NCBI GenBank assembly: GCA_001179505.1
Contig: CDMY01000347.1
Coordinates: 223,475 to 287,474 of the forward strand
Direction: 5' to 3'
Length of the DNA: 64,000 nt
From: Vitrella brassicaformis
Lineage: Eukaryota > Sar > Vitrellaceae
Part shown: in pieces, positions 42,648-53,908 of the stretch
Layout of the letters: the number at the start of each line of letters is the position of its first letter
How positions within the stretch are numbered: position 1 is the first letter of the stretch
Translations under genes and position numbers: made by a program
Notes under the pieces: generated by a model
Seen by the model: the letters and a program-made list of their open reading frames with translations, nothing else
Told to the model about the DNA's origin: nothing
Database searches by the model: none

Positions 42648-45600
42648 TCACTCCTGCCCGTCATCAGCTGGGGGCTCGGCCTTCTCATCTGATGCCTCTC
42701 CTTCTGCATCGATGCAGAGAAACACAATACAGCTAGCCTAGCACTAACACGGTCCTGCTTTGTGCGTGCACTTGTCATACCTGTATTGCCCTGATCGGCT
42801 GCCTCTTCGTCCGTCCCTTGGCGGGCTCCCTCCCCTCCCTGCCCACCTGCTTCCTCCTCGGCCGCGGCCCCTTGTTTGCCACCACTTTCCGGTTCTGCGT
42901 CCGTGTCTCGACTGGGCTGAGCGTCCTCCTGCTCTTCCTGCTGCTTTGCCTGCTCAGCGGCTTGAGGTGGCTCTACCTGCTGCCTCTCTTTCCCCTCTGG
43001 CCTCTCCAGGTCATGCGGGGCATCATCAGCAGGCTTATCGCCCGCCTCGGGCTGGGCAGGTTGTGGTTTGGGCGGCTTTGGCTTTTTGGTTTCATCAGGG
43101 CGTTTCTTTTCGGTCTTTTTGGGGCTGTGGATCATGATAGGTGGCGGTGGGGCCTCGTGCGGTCTGGCCGTGTGCTCAAATGATGTCTCGACCTCTTCTG
43201 CGAGGGCGTGGAGCCTCGGCAACGCCTCAGACTTGCCTGCGCCTGCATCACAAAAGAGATGCAACCAACAATAGATCAGTGGCTGAGGTCCGTCCCTCGT
43301 CCAGTCACCTCCTGCGATGTCGACTCTGAGTTGGCTGAGTGACTTGCTGAGCCGCTGCTGGTTGGTCTTGGCCGCTATCTCTTCCAGCGCACCCAACCCC
43401 TCAGCCACTTCCTTCATCGCTGCCTGCACAAATGCGGAGGGAGAGAGGAAATGAGGAACGGTGGACGCTGGCTTGCCTGTGGAGAGACGGTGTCCATGAC
43501 TCTGGCCAGGGCCCGCACACGATCTGCGAGCGGCTTGCCGGACGGCTCAAAGACAGCCACCACCTCACCGTACCTCTGATAATCGGCCAAGCTGACAAGA
43601 CACACAAATGCAGAGTTCTCGCCTCTGCAGACTCTGGGTCTGGTGTGTGGCTACCGTCTCCTGAGTGTTGGGAACTGTGGTGTGGGGAGGTTCATGTGGT
43701 CGAAGAGGAGCTGCAGAGCCGCCGCCAAGACAGCATCGCTTGAAGCCTGACATGCACAACACGGCAGCAGATCCGGAGCAGACGATTGGTCGCTGCTGCT
43801 CGTAGACAGACCTCTGAGTTGAGTCCTGCCTTGAGGATAGCGATGTGGAACAATGCTTCTGTGAATTTGTCGAACGACATGGACTGGCCGGCAACGTGCC
43901 GGTACACGACTTTCATCTCCGACAGCGGCTGCAGGCCGAAGCACTGGACAATCTTGGCGAAATCCGAGACATCTATCGGCGACTTGCGAATCCCCAACAC
44001 GTCATAAACCTGACGCATGCACATGAGCAGGAAAGCGATGACCGACACAGAAGCGTGCAGACAGGTGGGGATTTAACTTAACGGACCTTCCGCAGTCCCT
44101 TGTCGTGCTTTTTGAGAATTGCCGTAATCTGATGAAAGGATGCAGACACAACATCCACAGACCACCCACATGCCCGTCAATGTCACTCACCTGATCTGAT
44201 TTGAAAGCGCTGTTTATCCTCTCTTTCAGCTTCCGCTCTGTCTCCCTGTGTCCACGCATCTTGAGCAGCACGCGAGAGGGTTCCCGAGCGACGGGCGGAT
44301 TGGTCCTGGCCGCCTCGTCGGACTGAGTGCGCCGCTGTCTCCTCCTGCTCTCGGGCGACTTGGCCTCCTTATCGCGCCCACGACGACGGACCTCGCGGTC
44401 CTGAGAGTCAGAGAAGGGGATGTCTGTTGTTTGTCACGGAGGCTGATGCATGTGTAAGGGCGCACCCGCTCAAACTCTGCCAGCTTTCTCCTCTTGGGCT
44501 CCAGCTGTGCACGCCGCCTCGCTGCCTCAACGGCTGCATGTTTCTCCTGCTGCTGTCGATCGGCCTCGGCCTTTTGCTCCTTCTCCTTCTCCCTCGCGGC
44601 CCGCTCCTCCTGCATTCTGATCAGCCGCTTCTGGATGAAGGCCGCTCTTTCTCGGCGACGCTTATCGGCCTCGGCCGCGGCTGCCCTGTCCTCCTGATGG
44701 TAGGTAGAGTACAGGCGATGCCCTCTCACGTCTGCCTCTCAACGTAGTTCTCAGTTACCTCGGCCTTCCTCTCCTTGTCCATCATGGCTCGGTTGACGAG
44801 CGTCCCGTCCTCCCTCACGATGGCCGGCATGGCGCTCTTGGCCCGAGCCTCTATCTCAGCTCTCCTCCCGCTCGACCGGGACCGCTCCCTGGCTGCTGAC
44901 TTGCTCCTGCTCTTGGCAGAGGGAGGAGACACCTCACGCCTCGATGCTGCTGCCGGTGCTCGTGCGCGGGATTGCTTGGGTGCGGATGGTGGAGGGGCCG
45001 GTGGTTCCTCTGGCGAGGGCTGCGATGGGGTGGGATGGCCGATGTGCTCGTGACCGATGACCACAGCACGGCGAGACGAGACTGCAGGTGGAGACAGACA
45101 ATGGGCAATTGATCGGTTTTGGGATGACAATGTGCTGTCATGTGTTACTTTGTTTGTTGAAGACCTCCAGGAAGTGCACGCCGAACGCGCGTGCGACAAG
45201 GTCGTCGAGTATCTCCGCACAATGCAGCTCCGACTGTCGCAGGGGCAGTGAGGGCGGCAGCGTGTGGTGCCGCACATCCATCGACACATCCTTGATCTCA
45301 AAACCTGTATGACAGAAACAACATGCTGACGCATCGATCGCGTTTATTGACCTGGCGGGATTTCATGAGGTTGTGGTTCGTTTCCCTCGTCAATTTTGGC
45401 GCTGAGTGAGTGGATGGTGCGGTTGATGTAGCGCCGACACTGCTGCTTCTCACTGGCCGCAAACGGCTGAGACAGCGACTTCAACTGAGAGTGGCCCGAC
45501 TTGCCTGTAGACAAGAAGAGCAACGACTCATTTTGGCTGGCGGGTCTCCTTCCAATGCTTACCCGCGCTGGCTGCGATGTGTTGAATGAGTGCCATGAGC

Positions 45601-48600
45601 TGCCTGGCGCGGCCTGTCGATGGCCGCGGAACGGGCACACCATACAGCTCAAGAGACACACACTCTTCCGCATCATACCCTGGCAGCCAGCCAACACACA
45701 CCCACACCCACATGATGTTGTGACTGAGTCGTTTCGGTTACCAGTGAAGGCGAGCTGTGCCATAATGTTCTTCCACTGCTCCTGAGTCAACGTGGCCCTG
45801 TCGCCCCTCGCGCCCCTCTCAAACGCTCCCTGTGCATGCTGCTGCTTGACGGCCATCCTGCCAAGCTCACTCACGGTCTCCTTCCTCAGCTCTCGCGATG
45901 TGTTTGGGACAATGTCCAGGTCTTTGAGCATCGTCAACAAGTCGGCCATGCGGATCACCTTAGACCCCTGAAGACGCAGGCAGCTGTTTGAGCGGGCTGG
46001 TTCGCTCGCCGGGCGTGTTGTGTGTGCTCACCTCACCTGTGCTTGCTGGTCGCGTCCCCTCGGAACCTACACATTCACAACACAGACATGGCCGCATTGC
46101 TGCAGGGCGTGTTACGTGAAGTGTGTCTTTGTCCGTTTGGCTTGCGTCTCTTACTGACTGTGTGATAGGACCCAAACAGGCGGTCAAGGGGCGTCTGATA
46201 GGCCTTGAACACCTGATTCACCTCCGTCTCCTCCTGCCGAGTCAGGTCCACCCACCGCACCACCTCTGCCGGCTTCTCTGCCTCAATTGGTCGTTGAGGC
46301 CTTGCTCTGGCCCTTTTGCTGGGAGACCTAGCCACTTGGCCCACAGGCTTCTCTTCCGCAGCTTGTGCAGGTGGCGGTGGGGCCTCAGCCTCATTCATCG
46401 ACGCCGAAGGGACGGATGAGGCGGCTGCTGGCGGAGGGGCGCGAGGCTTCCTCTTCTCATCCTTCTCCTCCTTCTTGTACGGCTCGCGGTGGGGCTTGCG
46501 AGGTGCTTGCTTTGCTTGAGGCGGCTCGATAGGCTGATCAATCGACCACCACAGACAAGCAAATGAGCAGGCGAGCAAGCAAACGTCGCCATTGCCTTCT
46601 GTGTCTGCGTTGATGGGCCCACCTGCGATACGGTTGTAGGTGTGGTCCTGTCTGCCTCTCCCTCCTCCTCTGTCTGTTCGTCATCCGCCATGAAGTCCTC
46701 ACCCTCAACACCCATCATGACGTCCATGTCCCGCCGCCGACGCTCATCGTCCTCCCGCTTCAGCTGGGCCAGGAACTCCTCCTTCGACAGCCGCCGCATC
46801 GTCATGGCCTCCTCCTCGGCCTCGACCGACTGCAGCTCCTTCAGCAGAGACACTTCTAGCGAGGCGAGGTCTTCTTTCCAGTAGGCCGCCAGGACGCGCA
46901 GCTCCTCTTGGAAGGCGCCGAAGGTGCGGAAGTAAGCCCTGGGGGAGGTCAAGAGGGGTGCGTCTGTGTGCATGGACATCGATCGTGTCGCCTTTCTTTG
47001 CGTACCGACACAGGTCAAAGATGTCCCTCTGCATGATGGTTGACACGGCCGGGAGCTGCATCTGGATGAGCTTGGCCAGCACCTCCACTGCCACAGTCCG
47101 TTGATGCGTCTTGGCCCTCTCATCTTCATCCAGCAGCACACCGTCCCTCGAGGAGCCCTCAGGGCTGGGCACTGGCTGATTGCGGACGATGCTGGTGAGA
47201 GCGTTCTTGGTGAAGCGCGACAGCCACTGCTGCAGCGCCGTGTCTGCGGCGAAGCGTGCACAGATGATCAAGAGGGGGATGGTGGCCGCACGGCTGAAGA
47301 TGACGTCATTCAACACATACTGCCCAGAGAGGTCGGCCAGAAGCAGTGCGTGGCGGGGACCAAGCCTGCAGACAGAGACATGAAGAGAGCACTAAAAAGT
47401 CAGGTTCACGGGCGCCTCATCGGCCTGCGTGACCTTCTATGTTTGGCCATGACGATGAAGAGCTCCAAGTCCCTCATGCTGCCCTCCACCCCCTGCAGCT
47501 TCAGCTGCTTCACGTAAGGCTCGATCAACACACCTACAGGGACGCCATGCGTCGTCTTGAGAAACTGCGCCAGCCTCGCCACCATGAAGTCCCTTATTGG
47601 ATTCTGCGACGACCGCATCATGCAGCATCTATCGGCCACCTCCACACCGCCACCTTCTCCTTCTGCCGCACTCCCACGCGGCTGCCCCATCGCCCCCAGC
47701 TCGATCAGCGTAAACACAACCGTCCGGTACACGAGGGGCGTCAGTGTCGATCGCCGAGCGCACAGCTCGTCCAGGAGGGAGAAGAAGCATGTCAGGGCCG
47801 TCAGCTGAATGGTTTTGCTGCGGTTGAGGGCAGAGGCCTTGAGCGTGCCGAGGAGCCTGGCCGCCAAGTCCTCCTTGCGGGCCATCTGGACGGCATAGAT
47901 GAGCCAGACGTCCGTGAGAAGCATGAGCGCCTTCTCCCGTGTGGAGCTGTCGCGCCCTGTGGCCGCCTGTAGAGCCGAGAACTCCATGACATACTCCGCC
48001 GCCCCCTGCCGCAGAAACAGCTCCATGGCCGTGCGGTTCCTCAGCAGCGGCATGATCAGCTCGTGCACGCTCTCCAGATATCTCGACGCATCTGTGGCGA
48101 GCTGCTTGAGATGTGCAGCCACAAGGGGCAGGAAGGCGTGTTCGGAGCAGTGCTGGATGACGGACAGAGTGGACGTGCGGATGGCGGGGTGCGTGTCCAG
48201 CAGGGTGAGTGTGTGTCGGAGGCAGCCGGACTGCACGAACCAGCTGTAGAGGTCCTCTGACAGGTGGGCCTGGCCGAGCTGCGTGGCGCATGTGCTCACC
48301 AGCCGGCACGACCACTCAATCACCTCAGCACTCGGAGAGTGAAACCCTGCACACAACACCAAACAGAAGTTCGTTCAGCCGCCGCGTATTCTTTTGTTGC
48401 TCCTTCTGACCTTTGGCGAGCAGAGACATGATGAGTGGGAGTGGCGCGGGATCTTCCACCAGCAACTCACACAGGAAGTTTGCCTGGTACATCTGCAGCC
48501 TCTCCAGCCAGCCCGCCAGCGCCCCATAGTCCCCATGCAGCCCCGTGTGCATCAGCCTCCCCAACAGCTTCCCGCTCTCAGCCAGCAGCGCCATCGTCTG

Positions 48601-49746
48601 TGCCGGCGACAGTTCCAGGTCACGTACGAGCGATAAAGCTAGCAGTTCCAGGGCAGAAGTGGCGTGCTCCGGCATGCGCGAGGGCGTGCTCAGGGCCTCC
48701 ATGTCCAACAGCGCCACTCGATGCCGATTGGAATCGTCCGGACTGCTTGGTGTCTCCTCCGTTCTCCTCGGCGTAGATCTCTCGTGGTTGACGTGATTGT
48801 TGAGGGCGACGGGGGGTGGGAGGGGAGGGAAGTTCGGCAGCGGCTCGCTTGCCCGTTCGTGGATCGGTGGGGGAAGGGAAGGCGCCCTCGGGGCTGGTGT
48901 CTCGTCAACAGGGAGGGTGGGGTGCGGCTGCGCAGGCCGTTGGGCGCTCTTCTTCCTCTTGCCAGCAGACGGCGGACTGGAGAACTGCATCGGCGCCCTT
49001 GGTTCTTTTTGCGGTGGGGGAAGGGGTGGGGAAGCAGCGCTACTGCTCGCCTGCGGTGGGCGTTGTGCGTAGCCTCCTTTGTGCTTGGCTGCATAGCCGG
49101 ACTTGTTTCGAGCTGCTTTGGGGGACTGCGATGACGCCCTTGGGCCATCTGTCGCTGCCGAAGGGCCATCTGTCGCTGCCGAAGTCGACGCGTTGGCCTT
49201 GGTTGCTTCCCGCTGCTGTGCCTTTGGGCTGACGGAGGAGGCCATTCTCGAGTAGCCCTGTTTCCCCTGACCCCCCTTGCTGTCCTTCGCCGCCCTCTCC
49301 TGCTGTTGCCGCTCGTGCAACCAATCTTTGTAGACGCCATGCAGCTCGGTCAGCAGCTCGGTCAGCATCTCCGTGTCGCCCTGGGCTATGAGGCCTCTCG
49401 TATCAGCGTCCAACTCGACGTCGAACTCCTCAAGCGATGCAGACAGCTGCTCCCAGTGCAGGAGCTTCGCCGAGGGTGAGTGGAGGTGGGCGTTGACCTC
49501 AGGCACCGTTCTGGATATGCCGTGCTTCCGAAAGATGGCCTTGAGCAACTCTGCCACCCGATGACCGTTCTCGAATGTTTGCACCACGAGAGGCGGGAGG
49601 GGCACCTTTCCATTCTCTGGCATGGGGCTGCGGGACGACGCGGCGATTGGCGGCTCTTTGACAACGCCGAAACTATGGATGAACTTGTATACCTCAATGG
49701 GAAGCTCCATCGAGCTCACAGACACGCTGCTTTGACCAGACGCCAT
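42648..49746 (-). CDS. Giant helical-repeat and coiled-coil protein, 20 exons
   Basis: Exons 48411-49746, 47434-48346, 47006-47365, 46623-46938, 46159-46533, 46037-46066, 45742-45967, 45563-45679, 45352-45504, 45149-45304, 44759-45081, 44466-44693, 44191-44400, 44087-44128, 43812-44009, 43655-43746, 43477-43591, 43309-43423, 42781-43242 and 42648-42703 close to 1,941 codons with all phases matching. The N-terminal 120 residues (YKFIHSFGVV, NGHRVAELLKAIFRKH) resemble a calponin-homology-like domain of ciliary proteins. A low-complexity Pro/Ser linker follows, then about 430 residues of armadillo-like helices (QSGCLRHTLTLLDTHPAIR). The C-terminal half has highly charged coiled coil (KRRRERAAFIQKRLIRMQEE), two weak EF-hand-like segments and an acidic Gln/Glu-rich tail. 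A cytoskeletal or flagellar role is only inferred. The intron after 43477 starts with GC. Confidence 0.75.
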
Positions 49747-50088
49747 CAGTCAACAGAGTTTCGACCTGAACCTGAAGGACAGCGCATGGCATTGCACATG
49801 CCACATTGTCACACGCATCCATCCGTCTAGTGCGACGCACTTACCTTTGCCTCTGAGTCTTGAGCGACACACTGACTGACAACAGACGCCCTTTGCTATG
49901 GTCTTCGAGGGGAAAGGACTTGAAGGAAAAAGACTGCGGGCTTGGGGGATAGTGGGGGTCAAGACTGATGCATGCAACAGGGAAATGACTCATCCACGTC
50001 TCGCCTTGAGAGGTGGGTAAACATCAGCTATCCGAAAAGCAGGCGAGTCGGCAGTCATCTACGATCGACTCCTCGCGAAGGCGCGGCG
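49747..50088. promoter_or_regulatory. Upstream region shared with the plastid CCB gene
   Basis: 342 bp between ATG 49746 (-) and the preferred ATG 50089 (+). An in-frame upstream ATG at 49972 would extend the plus product by a stretch with no targeting character. Confidence 0.4.
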
Positions 50089-51042
50089 ATGCTCTCCCTC
50101 TGTGTTCTGATGCTGCATCAAGTGCCGATGCTGGCTTCAGCTTTGCAGTCATCCCATGTCCTCGGTGTTCTCACTCCAGCACACAGCACCTCGGCATTTC
50201 TTCCCGCGCCCTCAGCAAGGCCGAGAAGGCGAAGATCTCCTCCCTCCCGGTCCATCGACGGCAGTCTGATGACCCCAGCATCACTGTCGATGTCGCAGCA
50301 AAGCGAGGCTCCCTCCCCATCCTACCCTCTGCAGTCGTTCTTTGTGCAGCCCAAGGTGTCCATCGCCATCGGCTCCTTCTGTCTGCTGGCCATCCTCATC
50401 AACCGCCTCATTGACATCACTGCTTACGCCTCGCAGGGGCGTGCGGATCTGCTGGCGACTCTCGCCTCAGCTGGGTTGGTGCTGATCGGCGTGGCTCTCG
50501 AGGACATCACTGCAAAGGAGGCCGACAGGGTGGAGTTGGATGCGGCTAATCTCATCCGTCAAGCAGAGGCGACGGCTGCCGATGAACAACAGGAGGGTCT
50601 GCTACGGTGGGCATCTGAGAGCCTCTTGCGTGGAACGCCCTATCGGTCGGTGGTCGTCTTCATTGCCGACGACAGCGACCTCAGCAGAGCGTCAATTGTC
50701 CTGCGGCACGGCTACATGGGGCAGGACTTGTCGTCCGTCGACCTGACCAGCTCACCAATTCTGCGAAGCGCCTTCAGCAGTGCCAAGGCGGGCATTTCTG
50801 ATGCCGTGTGTCTGCAAGACCTCAAGTTCCTCCCTGGCCGAGTTGAGCTGACCTACCTGCCATCAAACGTGCCAAGCGTCGTGATGCAGCCCTTCACGAC
50901 GAGCGACGGGCGGCCAGGTGTGGTTGTGTGTGGGACCAACCGGCCTCGCAGTGTGACGGCGAGGCATTTGGCATGGACGGGAAATGTGGCCAAGGCACTC
51001 GGACTTGGGCTGGGAAGGGGCAGGGAGCGCAAAGGGAGATGA
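50089..51042 (+). CDS. Cytochrome b6f haem-attachment factor, CCB2/CCB4-like, plastid-targeted
   Basis: A single exon, 317 residues from ATG 50089. The start was chosen because it gives a signal peptide (MLSLCVLMLHQVPMLASALQ) followed by a Ser/Pro/Arg-rich stretch with STSAF and RPRRRRSPP, the bipartite presequence expected for a complex plastid. Two membrane spans follow (IAIGSFCLLAILINRLIDI and LLATLASAGLVLIGVALEDI) around ASQGRADLL, and then a soluble domain with SVVVFIADD, LPGRVELTYLPSNVPSVVMQ and a closing TNRPRSVTARHLAW. This order matches CCB2/CCB4, which form the complex that attaches haem ci to cytochrome b6 from the stromal side. It implies active photosynthetic electron transport. 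CCB2 and CCB4 cannot be separated here. Confidence 0.85.
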   Translation: MLSLCVLMLHQVPMLASALQSSHVLGVLTPAHSTSAFLPAPSARPRRRRSPPSRSIDGSLMTPASLSMSQQSEAPSPSYPLQSFFVQPKVSIAIGSFCLLAILINRLIDITAYASQGRADLLATLASAGLVLIGVALEDITAKEADRVELDAANLIRQAEATAADEQQEGLLRWASESLLRGTPYRSVVVFIADDSDLSRASIVLRHGYMGQDLSSVDLTSSPILRSAFSSAKAGISDAVCLQDLKFLPGRVELTYLPSNVPSVVMQPFTTSDGRPGVVVCGTNRPRSVTARHLAWTGNVAKALGLGLGRGRERKGR

Positions 51043-52178
51043 TGTCATGTGCGCTGAGTGTTAGCAGCGTTGTGCAAGTGTGTGCAAGTGAGCAATGGTT
51101 TCACTGTGTCGCGACTGATGTCCGTGCAGAGTGTTAGCTGACATGAATGAAGCGCACTGTGTCCCGCAGTTCAAATCAAGCATCAAGACGTCACTCATGC
51201 ACTCACTCCACAGCCGCCACGTACACCTGATCCGACAGCCAGCCACGACACCACGAGGTCATCACCTCACGACACGGGCGTCCGGATCTCACGACCTAAC
51301 ACCCGGGACGTCAGGTGCAAGTTCGCAAGGAATCGTTAGCCGACTGATCGAATCGCTGCAGTGACATTCATACCAGCGTCAATCAAGGCGGCTTTCCTTA
51401 TGTCGAGTAGCGAGACACTGCACAATCAAGAAGGCAGGAAGGAGGAAAGAAGGAAGGAAGAGTCACCATACATAAACTCGTCGTCTCACACGCACGCACA
51501 CATGGACATGACATGCACACGGGCAGATGAACACGCATCGACCACACCGACCGGCAAGGTCGCATGAAGCCCCCGGCCCGCGGGGGTTGCGAATAAAGTT
51601 GTACCGTTGTTGCTTACAAGAGGCCTCAAAAGACAGACACCTCTCAACGAAAAAACGTTGTCTGCCTGCCCCCTACCCCACTGCCCATCCTTGCCCCTCA
51701 CTACCCCTTGATGAGAGGTATGAGATAAGTGACGTGCGCATCCCGGGGCCGTCGAAAAAACCGCCGCACAGAGAGACCACACGAGAGAGATAAAGACGAA
51801 AGGAACCAAAACGAGACAGAGAATGCGAGAGCACTGCCACAAATGATGTGGCCAGACAGACAGAAAGAGAGAGACTGAGAGGCAGGCAGGCAGGTAGAGG
51901 GAGGGAGGGCAGAGAGCATTAGGACGGACACCCCCACCCGGCTCAAACACCTCCCCATAGACAGGGAGCTGCCGGGCAAAAACGCAAAACATGTGATGCG
52001 ATGCTGCGATGCTGGAGAGGGAGAGAGGGCCGCATGAACGAACGCACTCACTACATGACACACCGCACACACCCACAGACTAGACGAACCTACCTAACCC
52101 ACATTCATCCACTCTGCACGCACTTATGCATCCCATCAGCACACAGCACGTCAGTCAGTCAGGAGTCTCCCCTCAGAC
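51043..52178. other. Spacer, no supported gene
   Basis: Convergent 3' flanks. It contains a short GC-rich inverted repeat (cccccggcccgcggggg, 51570-51586), a GAAGGAAG tract near 51432-51462 and CAGG/GGGA runs near 51885-51910. No open frame has coding character. Confidence 0.45.
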
Positions 52179-53592
52179 TCAGAACGAGCACGAAGGCCCA
52201 TCACAGCTGCGGAACTGGCCCTGCCCGAAGAAGCGAGAGCGACCCAAGGACACGATGCCCTCTGCAACACAACACAGACACACACATGCCAGAGGCCATA
52301 TAATGACCGTGTCTGGTGTGATGCATCACATCACACTGGGTGCATACCGCTGCCGTAGATTCTGCCCGTGTTGAAGTTGACATTGCTGCCGATGCCGCGT
52401 GGCCCAGTGTTGTAGGCCGGCCCGACGATTGAGCTTCTCGCCTGCAGGCGTCGCTCGTCGGACTCCTCCTTGGTCGGCTCCTCCTCATTGACGATCTGGG
52501 CGACGGCGCAGTAGCCGTTGACCTCGGGGATGCCGTCGCCACAGCCGCCCTCTGGCTTGGGGCGGAAGAGGAGCGCCTCGTCCTTGGACACTTCCAGGTA
52601 GTCGCCGCCGAAGAAGTCGATCTTGATGGAATCGTGCTTCTTGTTGCGGGTCACCTGTGAGTCACAGGCAGGCAGACAGCGAGAAATGAGGTAGGGGTGC
52701 GTATTCGGGGCTTGTGTGTCATCAGATGCTTTACCATTCGGACTTTGTAGACCCTCTGGAGGAACTCCTTGACGCCCTCCGAGGAGCCGACACCCAGGTC
52801 GTCCAGATAGAGACTGTCAATCTGCGCACACGCGACCACACCAGCAAAGGTGTGCTTTGGGTGTAGAGGCGCATCCCGGATGTGTGTGTGTGTCCGTGTG
52901 TGTGTGCGTACATTCTCAAAATTGGACAGGTCCTGTCCGACGAAATCGAAGGGATTGACCGCATCGATCTTGCTCTTGGTGTCTGCACACATCACATACG
53001 CCCACATACACACAGACAGATGATGCACAGGCCCATCTCCCCCCCCTCTATGCATGTGGATGCATTGACTTACGAACGACGTCCTTGTTGCCGGATACGC
53101 TGATCAGGTTGCCATCCGCGTCAGGTCGCTGGTCCTTGGTGACCTCGACGGCAGCAACGGTGACGCCGAGCAGCACCAAGATGGTCGCCACATACAAAAT
53201 CGCCAAGCCCGCCACAACCCACTTGAGGCTGCGGGTCTTCTTCTTCTCCATGTTCATCTGGCGGGCGGCCGACAACACCTCCTGGACGCTGCAGGCACCC
53301 ACAGACAACAGGCACACACACGAGACACGTGACAGATGTCACTCGGCCCGTCTCCCCTCCCCCTCTCTCACCTGAACATGCCATCGCCGTCAGTGTCCCA
53401 GGAGCGGAGGATGTCCACCATGCGCTCCGCCTCATCCTTGCTGCCTTCCGTCTTGAGAGCGGAGGCCCTGAACAGACAGAGAGACAAGACCCCCCGCCGC
53501 GTGTGCGTGTGCGGGTGTGCGCACGCGCTGGATCTGGATCTGTGTGCATACCGGAACTTCTCAGTTCTGCTGTTGGGCGGGGCAGTGGCCAT
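52179..53592 (-). CDS. Single-span membrane protein with one EF-hand, paralogue 1
   Basis: Seven exons, 53552-53592, 53372-53467, 53074-53288, 52912-52982, 52735-52821, 52348-52654 and 52179-52261, give 299 residues in phase. A complete EF-hand loop (DTDGDGMFSVQE) sits near residue 40, directly before a membrane span (VVAGLAILYVATILVLLGV, about 80-100). The rest is a conserved lumenal or extracellular domain with FDFVGQDLSNFEN, RPKPEGGCGDGIPEVNGYC, VGPAYNTGPRGIG and a C-terminal GQGQFRSCDGPSCSF. No named family is recognised. It is about 60 percent identical by eye to the divergent neighbour at 53909 along its whole length. Calcium binding close to the membrane is inferred from the intact loop. 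Confidence 0.82.
53372..53467 (-). repeat. Near-identical tract shared with 53973-54133 (inverted)
   Basis: From about 53281 to 53441 the minus strand matches the plus strand at 53973-54133 with about one mismatch in 160 bases, and this includes the whole 83-bp intron. Outside this tract the two genes differ at many sites. Confidence 0.8.
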
Positions 53593-53908
53593 CTCGGTTG
53601 CGATTGCTGAGGGAGTGTTGATCAGATGCGAAGTCACTTGAGAGGTCTCGGGGAAGCTGAGATGCGATGTGGCGATGATAGATCTGTCGTGAATGCAATG
53701 AGAGATGTGCGATGGGAAGAGTGTTGTCGAGTGTTGTCCAAACCTCCGCCCCCTCAGTCTTCCCTCCTTTCCCAATCCTTCGCAACCCTACCCTAACCCT
53801 GTAACCCCGTGTAAAACTTCTACAGCAAAAGCTGTCATTCACTTCTTCCTTCGTCGTTACTCCTGCCCCACTCACCCACCCTGATCCATAGCATTTCGCT
53901 GCTGCACC
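53593..53908. promoter_or_regulatory. Shared upstream region of the EF-hand pair, with telomere-like motif
   Basis: 316 bp between divergent starts. It holds aaccctaccctaaccctgtaa at 53784-53804, a degenerate CCCTAAA-type tract similar to the one at 35919-35979 upstream of the aminotransferase. Confidence 0.5.

Noticed and set aside
42648-49746. Splitting the giant minus-strand gene into two or three genes
   Set aside because: Every junction keeps phase and the total is a whole number of codons with no internal stop; a chance fit across 19 introns is unlikely.
51570-51586. GC-rich inverted repeat as a terminator or RNA gene
   Set aside because: The stem is very short and no conserved RNA feature surrounds it.
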